This document shows, in pieces, positions 54,650-64,000 of a DNA stretch of 64,000 nt; within the stretch, counting starts at the first letter, position 1; every line of letters starts with the position of its first letter. The stretch lies in the NCBI GenBank assembly GCA_020055645.1, contig CM034548.1, positions 49,902,296-49,966,295 on the forward strand, given 5' to 3'. Below the pieces are notes generated by a model. The model had not been told where the DNA came from. It made no database searches and saw only the letters and a list, made by a program, of their open reading frames with translations. Origin of the DNA: Tomocerus qinae. Taxonomy: Eukaryota; Arthropoda; Collembola; Entomobryomorpha; Tomoceridae. The position numbers were made by a program, and so were the translations under genes.

Positions 54650-55503
54650 GGGTAGGGTTTTCAGGGTAAATAGAAAAAGGTTTTTTGTCAATAAAAAGAA
54701 GGCTTTTAGAAAATAGTCTAATTGTCCATACCAAGAAGTAACTGGGTCAATGAAAAAAGTACGAAAGTCAATAGATCGAGTAAGTTAGTCAATACTTAGA
54801 ATGACTTTTATTTAGTCAATATAAAATCATAATTATAATGTCAAATGGGAACTTTGAAAGATTTTTATAGCTAGTCAAAATTAAATCAACATTTAATTGA
54901 TTTTTAGACAATAAAATTGCATTATTTAAACTAATTCACAGTTTCACCAGAGCTTTGGTTATGCTACCAGCTAACAAGTACAAGCTTCCTTTTTTAAGGG
55001 CACTTTTTATTGTTGACTTTCTTTTTATAGGCTGTCTGAGCTGTCTGTTGGTTTAAAAATATGTCGTCTCAACTTATTTACGACTGTAGTAATTCCGAAA
55101 CAGACACTGAAACTAATTTACTTTTATTGTAAGGACAATAAAAAGTGCGCCCTCAAAAAAGGAAGCTTGCAGTTGTTAGCTTGTAGCATAACCAAAGCTC
55201 TGGTAAAATCGTGAATTAGTTTAAATAATGCAATTTTATTGTCTAAAAATCAATTAAATGTTGATTTAATTTTGACTAACTATAAAAATCTTTCAAAGTT
55301 CCCATTTGACATTATAATTATGATTTTTTATATTGACTAAATAAAAGTCATTCTAAGTAGTGACTAATTTACTCAATCTATTGACTTTCGTACTTTTTTT
55401 CATTGGCCCAGTTACTTCTTGGTATGGACAATTAGACTATTTTCTAAAAGCCTTCTTTTTATTGACAAAAAACCTTTTTCTATTTACCCAGAGACCTTTA
55501 CCC
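54650..55503. mobile_element. Mutator-like MITE, 854 bp, just upstream of BLTP1
   Basis: Inverted arms of ~360 bp (to ~55018 and from ~55135), ends GGGTAGGG/TTTACCC, and the 9-bp duplication ATATCAGTT (54641-54649, 55504-55512). The centre holds a 23-codon frame on the plus strand (55061-55132) starting MSSQLIYDCSNSETDTE, which may be the start of a lost transposase. It lies ~90 nt upstream of the BLTP1 ATG and could be in a 5' UTR intron or the promoter. Confidence 0.87.
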
Positions 55504-55512
55504 ATATCAGTT

Positions 55513-58500
55513 TAAAGAATTAATTAAGGCAAACTAACAATGCCAAAACAGATTCTGAGTTCGAGTTTGATTTCTATCGGCTAATTTAAACTTCATAAAG
55601 CTAAATTGTCTTTCTGATCCCGGCACTGCCTAGCTGAATAAATAATTGATTTTAAACATCTTACTATATAAATACAAAACTCGTTAATATGTCCGCTCAC
55701 AAGTGTTTTACAGAAAAACTTGAAATCACATCGTTATATTTACACTTTTCCTAATTGAGTAAACTAAAAGATGATAAATTAGGACAAATACATATATGAA
55801 TATATCCATTTTTACTAAAAATCGTAATTAATACTAATAAATGAGGTGATTAACTGATATTAGACAGAAAGATTTTAATTAAGGAGGGAAATAATAATGC
55901 ACTTGCAATCATACTTTCTTAAAAAATATTTTAATGTGCACATGGCCATTGCCGCTGAAATGGCTAGTAGTCTTTCCCGGTTCTTTAAGTAAGTGTTTTA
56001 CGAAACAAAAGTGTGTTTGGTATCCGTTAATTCCGGTTAGTCAAGAGGTAAATAGATGAGATAAGCACAACATAGACGTACGTGCACTAATGGAACACAA
56101 AATAGATTTGGACTTAGATGTGTAATGAAACGAAGTAGATGTAATGTGCTAACCGGGTTTCAGTACCAAATACAAGATATCTACAGGGTGTCCGGCTGGG
56201 AATTATGCATGTAATTTAATTTTCATATCGCCATACGATGCGTAGGAAAATACAAATCAACATTTCCACTGAAAAGTTGACAATACCCACCAGGAAGACA
56301 GACGTGACATCATAAACCAGGACGACCGACGTGACATTATCCACCAGGGTGGCAAACACAGAAACACATTGTCCATCATTAAGGAAGTCAATTAGAGGAC
56401 ATATACACAGCAAATCGGACCATTTGAACTATTGAAGTGAATTTCAGACGAAGTTGGCGTACTTGTTTTGGTTGGATTAAGCTTGAGTTTGAATGAATTA
56501 TTATGCTACTTGCCAATAGCTGAATCAATCGTTCTGGACGGCATTGTCAACTTTTATTGATGGAAATATCGAATGATTTTTCTACAAATTGCACAACAAT
56601 GTGAAAATCCCACTCCCATTACCTTTTATAGCGGACACACTGTGCATACATTAGTCGGTATATGGTTGCCTGTAATTATTGTGTGGATAGCTAATGTAAA
56701 TAGTATCAGATAACAACATAGATAAGAGTATAGAAGAACGTATACATACCACAATGAATGATTTCAATTCCACTGCCCTTATCAATCATTTCAATTGACC
56801 ACATCCCGACTCATCCCAGCATCAACACCCATCTGCAATTGTAACCACAAACTTAGACTAAATTACTGACCTCAATCATATACATTCCAATTTATTTGCT
56901 ATCGACTGAGAATTATAGTTTTCATTTCTTGGAAAGTGACAATATTATATCTGCTGCTATAATGAAGACGCATATTAATATTGGCGAAACCGGATCATTT
57001 CATTCAGCATGGAGACATTTTTAAATTTCTGACTCCTGTCAATTCTAATGCATTTTAAATAACTGTCTAACTTGATTGCCAACACAGTCTCCTCCCACAA
57101 AGGACAAGTCAGCTGATTGTAAATCAATAACTATTTGTCACTTTCCAGCATTTATTTTTGTTTGCCATGGATCACGTATTATGACACGACTAGGAAAGTT
57201 GTACTATATATTATTATCAGCCATCAGCTGATATTGTGAAACCGAGTTAAATCTAAAGAACTACTCACACTATTTCTGATAACTTTGTTTTCTTGAGATT
57301 ATATCCGGTGCACGAAGAGTTTGCAGTCATAACGTCATCTTTCTTGAACTACACCGTGAACACCTTCATTCTGCAATCAGCATAATATAATGATGACATA
57401 AAACAAAACCCAATGACACTGCACCTCAAACAGAAATATATTTATTATTACTATACTATAATTGTCTTACTGTATAACTATAAAGAGTCGAATCAGATCT
57501 GAGATTGGGTGTACACAAGTATAATTAATAATATTTATTGTAGGAGTAATTAATAATCATCGTGCAATCATTAACCATTTCGATTTGAAACTCCTCAGAG
57601 AAACATACTATTAGTAGAAGGAGGAAAGAAATTGTGGGAGTAGGACGGGCATTGTTATGGTCATAATAATATTATACATATAGGAAAGAATGAATGTGGG
57701 AAACCAGGCAACAGCAGAAGGTAAAGTCAATATAATAATATAGACCAAGATGCATATAGACTATATAATATATTATAATGTACATATAGTGCAAGAAAGA
57801 AGTAGACTAATACTTGCTATTCTAGGATAGGTAGTACAAATAGTGCAATGCATGTAGCTGCGATTTTATGAGTTTGAGAGTTGTGCATGTATGTATTGTT
57901 TGTATACCTAATAGTAAAACGTGGTAAACGCTGTCAGAAAGGAGTGGAGAAATGACATCAATAACGATTTAGGCCAAGGGTCACAAAGCAACAATTTCAA
58001 ATGGACTAACTTATTTAGTAGGACATGTTTTGTTTTGTAATATTGAACGATTTATCTTATATACTGTAGCCCCAGACAGTCTACGGGACGGGGATTTTCA
58101 AATGCAGGCCACACTCAAAACCGGCTTTATTTGGTGGACGAAAGGACCACCTCCCGACATCCTACTAAGGACTGACATAATAATACTACATTAATTTGTC
58201 TTGTGGTCATAGACAGACGTTACCTTATTGACCCATCCTTGACCTGATACTTTTTAACGAATTATTTAATAACGCTCTGCCATGTAGAAATCTTTATTTT
58301 TTATTGAAACAGGCTCTCGGATACGGTTGCGTCCAATTTCCTCTATTTTTTAAACTTTGGGCAAATTTCATTTGACACCTAGACTACTTACTAGAAAGTT
58401 GAATTGATTATCGTTACCCATCCTATATAGTTAGAGTTACTGACCGACAGGCAAATTGGGTGTTCCCACAAAGCAGCTCCGCGGCTGATGAAGTTTAGAG

Positions 58501-59630
58501 AAAACGTTGACTAAGTTGACTTACATTACGTTAACGGACATATGCATGCATTGTAATTTAGTGTAATCATAATCATAATCATAACTCTAAATGAAATTCT
58601 CAGTCTCACGAATCTGAAGGGCAAAACTGGATGATACAGAAAAGTTGAAATTATATTTGGCCCTTGACCTCTATATATAGCTTCATCTACCTGCATATAT
58701 TTTCATAGGTTGATGTGACACATTTTTTATTCTACGATGAATGAAGTCAGTTGTCATCGTCTCTTCCCCAATCTTATGAGGGTGGAAAGAGGAAAGAAAA
58801 TTCCTCTAATTCCACCGCAGCTCCTTACTTCTATACCTCATTTCAATCTCCTCCACTTCTGCAACCATTGACTTACATTAACATCCACCCGACTATAATA
58901 AATTTTGTTTGATAAAGTGGCATAGTAGTTGGTGATGTACGCATGTGAGATTAAAGCCCATAACCGTGGGAAAGCTGAGAAATCGGACCTCCTCCATACA
59001 TACCATACCATACCATACCACTATTACCACTACTTACATCAGGTTATAAAAACATAAGTAATTGGGCATTATAAAACTGCCGAAGTTGAGATTCCAATCT
59101 ACCGAGTGTCTAAAATGCAGATCTGTCAATCCATTTCAACCCAAATTATCACAAAATAACAGGACTACAGCCATTGAGGCTCCAACCACTCCCTCCCGAA
59201 ATCGAAACAAAGAAGGTAATTTTTGTCTGAAATTTTTTTTTTCGCGATTCGAACGATAACGATATATTAGGGAAGGAACTCGTCAGTTTGGAGCTTAAAC
59301 TTCGGCGATTTGACTCCAAACCACCATAATACGGAAACGATATTATACCATTACTAGTAGCTCCCAGCATATGCGACTCGATTTTAACAGGTATTATTTA
59401 GTAATAAAATCCTTGGATCCACGCGGTAAAATTCAAATTTGCCCTACCAGACATACATAGTTATATAGGTAGGCATTACCTCCGCTGCATGCCAACAACA
59501 CACTCTTTAGCCCAAGTAGTAAGCGCGCAGCCCATGCTGCCGGTAAAGACTTCGACTCTTAGCGATGTAACTGTACTTTTTGCCTCATGCATATTAATTA
59601 ATGCACATCAATTGAGCACCTCCACCGTAA
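55513..59630. other. Intergenic region between BLTP1 and TMEM33, left part
   Basis: AT-rich. No conserved frame, tRNA or rRNA is visible. It contains CCATA repeats (58996-59026) and a weak relic of the 36093 MITE family at ~59185-59265 (CTCCCGAAATCGAAACAAAG). The first BLTP1 exon and promoter should be here. Confidence 0.5.
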
Positions 59631-59710
59631 AATGACAAATCTCAGTTGCTACGAAATAAAATTTTGTTAAAGTTAACAAACTGTATTCGTAGCTACTGAG
59701 ATTTGTCATT
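59631..59710. repeat. 80-bp hairpin
   Basis: AATGACAAATCTCAG and GCTACGA on the left return as TCGTAGC and CTGAGATTTGTCATT on the right, with a ~33-nt loop. Confidence 0.8.
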
Positions 59711-59980
59711 ATTCGTTTTAAGAGCTCAATTATTAGTTTATATGTTACCTTCTAGGCGAAGTATTATAAAAATGAGTTAAGGCCAAGAAGGTTTATGCTT
59801 CTTGGTTAAGGCCATACTCTTCCTATTCCTATTGTTATCACGATTTGTGAATGATGTCATTATCAGTTGATTTTCAATCTACTAAAAATTGTTTGCAATG
59901 ATACATGACATCATTTTGACGTCACCAAGCAAATAATGATAGGGCTGTCTATCTCCCTTTAAGTTTACCAATATGATCTG

Positions 59981-60144
59981 TTGGTCAAATATACACCGCC
60001 TAATTGTTGGTCAAATATACACCGCCTAATTGTTGGTCAAATATACACCGCCTAATTGTTGGTCAAATATACACCGCCTAATTGTTGGTCAAATATACAC
60101 CGCCTAATTGTTGGTAAAATTTACACGGCCTAATTGATGGTCAA
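59981..60144. repeat. 26-bp tandem repeat
   Basis: Five identical copies of TTGGTCAAATATACACCGCC TAATTG and one or two diverged ones. Confidence 0.95.
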
Positions 60145-60196
60145 TGCTCTAAAAATTAATACACCAGACAAGGACTGTGTTCCCTGGATTTGGGTG

Positions 60197-60370
60197 CAGC
60201 GCTCCCAGTCGTGATATTTAGTGACCGCGGCGGCTGGTAATTTTGGGAAAAACGGCTGCAGCTGGCCGTCATGTCTTCATGTATTTTTCCCCATCAGTGG
60301 CGGCGACTGATAGCAAATTTGACCATAAAACGGCGGCGGCAGCGACTGATCATCACGGCTGGGGGCTCTG
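60197..60370. mobile_element. hAT-type MITE, 174 bp
   Basis: Imperfect ends CAGCGCTCCCAGTCGTGAT and ATCACGGCTGGGGGCTCTG with the 8-bp duplication TTTGGGTG (60189-60196, 60371-60378). GC-rich (GGCGGC motifs) against AT-rich flanks. Confidence 0.88.
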
Positions 60371-60378
60371 TTTGGGTG

Positions 60379-62526
60379 TGAGAAGTAGGGGAGGTTGGTG
60401 ATTTGGTGTGATGGCCTTACTATCTCACATTCATTTCCAGGCAAATCCCTCTAGAATCCTGTCGTGCGAATTTATTCGCATTTTTGTTAAGGCCTAAGTA
60501 TAGTGATGGCTTGGGTATATTGACGGGCTCGTCTTATATACTTACATGTTACATAAACAAGGAAAGAGGACTGCCAAACTGCCGATTCATTCAATTCAAT
60601 TCGCCTTGCTTACTTCTGTAAACGTAACTTTCAACTTTGAACGTATAATTAACTTTCAAGTTCCAAGATATTAAAATCAAGGTGCAGGCAGGTGACGTAG
60701 CCGAGTTGTCTTTCATTAAGTACGCTCTCTCGTATTTCATAAAATATTGTAAATTAATAATTTGTAGTACGTTACGACTTACGAATGTATTGAATACAAA
60801 TCAATAATTTTGAAATTCATTAAGTTCGTTTTTTTGTTTCTGTTTGCACTTATTTTTGATCCTGATTCGTTATTGGCATTTGTTTTGTTCTTATAAATCA
60901 CGTATCGTTGATCGAGATATTAAAAACTCAAAATGTTTTAATTTTTCGATTGCAACCGGTTGATCATCAAAATTGAATACAAACTTTTATTCTATTTCTC
61001 AAGAAAATGAAACTACAAACTAATGAAATCTATCAACTACAAATAATTTTCTCACTTGAGCATTGATTTCTGTTTTTCATTTGTAGAGGTGGCCTTCAAC
61101 AATTGACAGTCATCTCATCACTATCTGTCTTTTCCATCTTTTTGGGTTAGGCTGTTGGTGTCTAGAAACAGCTGATTGGTGATAAGCGTACAGGTGAGAA
61201 GGAGGTGAAACCGAAAACTTGGTTGTAAATTGTAAGGCCAAACAAGTTGAGAAGCAGCCAATCAGTCACCCGCTCGCTCTCGTCCGGGGACAAACATTTT
61301 GAGGTACGTCATACGTACCATACCCAAAATTGTTAACCATATAAATGATATGTACAACCAAGGAATAATATGTTATAGCAATAGACCAACCCATGGCTAA
61401 GCCATCTAAAATCTAGGGTTATAGTAGGAGATTTTTTGGTCCAACTATCTGAGCGGGAGTTAATGGTATTGGTAATGTGAGTCAATGAGATAGATATTAT
61501 ATAGTAGGAGGCGCCAATTAATTCTCCTGTCAACTGACAGTTTTTAATTGTATTTGGAAATGTCGTTGCTGCAGCTCCGCTACTGTCCTCGTCCCATCCA
61601 CACTATTATTCTTCCAGATTAACCTATTACCTATATCTATCTTCCTTGCAATAGACGTTTCCCACAATTCCAGGATAAAACAGACAGGTGTTGGAATCAT
61701 TTCAATACCTATTCATGTTAATTTGGTAACCGGCCACCAATTGTGGGAAACCTCTATAATATAGCTTATAAGAAAAATTAATATAAAAAGCAAATATTAA
61801 TATTAACCACACTTCACACTGTACTCATTAACCTTTATAAAGTAAATGTATTTCCCGTAACTATTTCTGCTCTAGGGCAGCCAGCAACTTTTCATGAATA
61901 AAACACATTACATTACGTATATTGTAGTTAATAGACTGACCTAGCGATATTTAAAATCCCGCTAAACAAGGTGACTTTGTTTTCGAAAATAAACGCTAGA
62001 TCTAGTTAGCGATAAGGGGGTTCCTTTACAATTTTCGTCGCAACGCCACTATAAGTCGAGAACAAGTTGGAGGCAGATTTTGTCTCCCGGAGCCAAAATT
62101 TTGGGCCACAGTCTTTTAACTCATTCAACTGATTTACAACGTAAAGCGCAAAGTTCGAATGAGTATAAATATTTTAACTACGTATATTGACGGTTTTATA
62201 CTTTTAGTCCAAAACTTCTTTCTCATAGTCCCACATTTCTCGCTCCGCACGATTATTTGCTAATATTAGGTCATTTTTGACTGATTTACGTCAAAAAATT
62301 CCAAATATTTTCGCCAATAAGCCGATGTGAAATTTTAGCCCTCTCCAAAACCCAGTTTTATACTTGTTTGTCTAAAACCGTTCAGAGTAATTAAGCCATA
62401 TATATACTAATATTTAGAGTGAGGGAGTATCTATTTATAATATAGTCGCAATCGCAATGGTAGATTTAGTAAGGAGAAATGTACAAACAAGGGCTGTAAT
62501 TAATTCAATTGATTTTGGGGACAGGA
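60379..62526. other. Upstream region of TMEM33, no feature seen
   Basis: AT-rich unique DNA that should contain the TMEM33 promoter and 5' UTR. No open frame or repeat is convincing. Confidence 0.5.
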
Positions 62527-62975
62527 ATGGAAGACACAAATGATGATCAGAGTGCGGGGGCGGGTAGTGATCCTGGTGCTCGTACTGACAATCGTAGTGT
62601 CCCGATCAAATGGAATGAGTTCGTCCAGGTGGTCACGACAAGAAAAGTCGATGCAGCTCTGTGGGTCACCCGACTCATGACAATAGTCTTTTCCACTCTG
62701 TACATTCTGCCAGTATTCGGGTGAGAGTTTCTGTCGTTGATTACTCTTCTGGTTCCACATCATGGTGTTTTAATTTTACCGTTTATTAATTAGGAATCCT
62801 CTGAACTTCTACTTCAAAGCATTCTTGGCCAATGCTGCGACTTCTGCTCTGCGACTTCATCAACGAGTGCCCGTAGTGGCGTTTAATCGTGTCTTTATGA
62901 CACAGCTCCTCCTGGAAGACTCATGCCACTATCTGTTCTACTCTTTGATTTTCATATACTGCAGTCCAATCACAC
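62527..62975 (+). CDS. TMEM33: TMEM33 (Pom33 family) 5' part: exon 1 62527-62720, exon 2 62794-62975
   Basis: TMEM33 is a multi-spanning ER and nuclear-envelope protein that binds reticulons and, from work in other organisms, affects ER shape, nuclear pore distribution and the PERK branch of the stress response. The ATG at 62527 opens an acidic ~30-residue leader, then LDAALW-like VDAALWVTRLMTIVFSTLYI with membrane segment 1. The donor GTGAGA (62721) and acceptor AG (62792-62793) join in phase 2. Exon 2 reads FKAFLANAATSALRLHQRVP and LLLEDSCHYLFYSLIFIYCS, the best-conserved block of the family. Donor GTGAGT at 62976, phase 1. 125 of roughly 250 residues are present; the rest lies beyond position 64000. 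It diverges from BLTP1. A 5' UTR intron ending just before the ATG (GGGGACAG) is possible. Confidence 0.94.
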
Positions 62976-63813
62976 GTGAGTGAAAAACGCTTCCCCTATT
63001 ACCGCTTACCTGGGGATCGATTTCCGTACCTCACCACAGAATATTTCAAAATGCACCCAATGCTTCATGCAATCCGAAATATAAATACTTTCGATTAAAC
63101 GTTTTTACACGTTTCCGATTTCCATCTAGCCATCAAAATGTCGGTTATGGAAGTAACAATTTTTCAACGTAATTTATTACCTGACCTATATCAGTTTTGC
63201 ATATACCAAAATTGATTTGAATGAATATTTTAAGCCTTCTCTTGTTCTAGCATAAATCGACCCCCAGCATACCTATCGTTAGTTAGTATTGTATTATTAT
63301 CATATATTATTAATCATAACTACTAAGACTCTATTCATTATCGATGTAGCCACTAATTAGATTTATAACATGTCAATCCCGTATCGTTTTTAATGACTTT
63401 TTTGGATAAAGCCAGCATGGCATCGCTGTTGGTATGCCACCAACAGCAATGCGGTGAGATGATTGCGTCCTACACTCAGCGATTTAAAATTCATTAAAAA
63501 AGAAAAAACGTAATTGTCAGGTCCTTTGTCACAAATCTAATTATTGGCTAAATCGAGAATGAATAGAGTGATATATGGTTATGATAATAATAAGGTTGAA
63601 ACCGATTATTGATGAAGATTTGGATCATTTAACTGCATTTTTGCGGTTGAGAAATGCAAATTATTATTATCTACCGACGACTGGATAATTGCAAAATCTC
63701 ACATAATAGTTTCTGTCACTTTCACACGCTGGTGGAAATTGTTCGGTATCCTGGTATCCTGGATACCGGGAAGTTTTCGGCTTCGCCGAAGGCGAAGCCT
63801 AAAGCGCTCGCAT
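62976..63813. other. TMEM33 intron 2, left part
   Basis: AT-rich sequence with no third exon that I can see. A perfect 9-bp hairpin GGCTTCGCC-GAA-GGCGAAGCC lies at 63779-63799. Confidence 0.55.
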
Positions 63814-64000
63814 AGGGAAGGAAAAAAGGGAAGAAAGGGAGGAAAAGAGGGAAGAAAGGGAGGAAAAGAGGGAAGAAAGGGAGGAAAAGAGGGAAGAAAC
63901 GGAGGAAAAAAGGGAAGAAAGGGAGGAAAAGAGGGAAGAAAGGGAGGAAAAGAGGGAAGAAAGGGAGGAAAAGAGGGAAGAAAGGGAGGAAAAGGGGGAA
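63814..64000. repeat. 21-bp purine-only tandem repeat, running off the window
   Basis: Copies of AGGGAAGAAAGGGAGGAAAA G, nearly free of pyrimidines on the plus strand. Confidence 0.95.

Noticed and set aside
56216..56413. Hydrophobic frame in the intergenic region
   Set aside because: Short, starts without support, AT-rich surroundings and no family similarity.
59981..60144. CRISPR-like direct repeats
   Set aside because: The 26-bp copies touch each other with no spacers, and the genome is eukaryotic.

Overview
This is a window of intron-rich animal nuclear DNA. It holds parts of two conserved eukaryotic genes arranged head to head, set in AT-rich DNA full of transposons. The proteins, GT-AG introns and mix of transposons (hAT, Tc1/mariner-type, piggyBac-type, Mutator-like, CR1/jockey-like LINEs) point to an invertebrate metazoan; the species cannot be fixed from the sequence. 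There is no sign of bacterial, phage or CRISPR content. Positions 1-54558 on the minus strand carry the 5' part of the giant lipid-transfer gene BLTP1 (KIAA1109, tweek in flies, lpd-3 in worms). I traced 42 coding exons whose splice sites and phases join without a break into one frame of about 3,079 codons (3,057 if a 66-nt in-frame intron is removed). The family is about 5,000 residues long, so the 3' part of the gene lies to the left of position 1. Positions 62527-62975 on the plus strand carry the first two coding exons of TMEM33, an ER and nuclear-envelope membrane protein; it continues past position 64000. About 8 kb separates the two start codons. BLTP1 introns fall into two classes: many of 56-130 nt, and a few of 0.9-9 kb that are filled with repeats. 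Layout from left to right: exons 42-35 (1-3682); an 8.5-kb intron made almost entirely of an 18-bp minisatellite (about 4300-12060); exons 34-30; an intron with a 2.1-kb foldback and a Tc1/mariner-type element carrying a nested hAT MITE; exon 29; an intron with a 1.5-kb hAT element; exon 28; an intron with two tandem ~0.9-kb repeats; exon 27; a 1.4-kb foldback; exons 26-23; an intron with a LINE inside a tandem repeat; exon 22; a 9-kb intron with nested repeats and a FLYWCH-type transposon frame broken by a hAT MITE; exons 21-20; a 6-kb intron with a decayed LINE and a piggyBac-type element; exons 19-1, with a Mutator-like element in intron 11. A second Mutator-like element lies just upstream of the BLTP1 start. 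The intergenic DNA holds a hAT MITE, a hairpin and a 26-bp tandem repeat. BLTP1 and TMEM33 both encode ER-membrane proteins, but nothing here shows that they act together. The most useful observations are the higher-order structure of the minisatellite, the several long intronic inverted repeats that could fold into hairpins in BLTP1 pre-mRNA, and the insertions whose target-site duplications can be checked against uninterrupted copies elsewhere in the same window.
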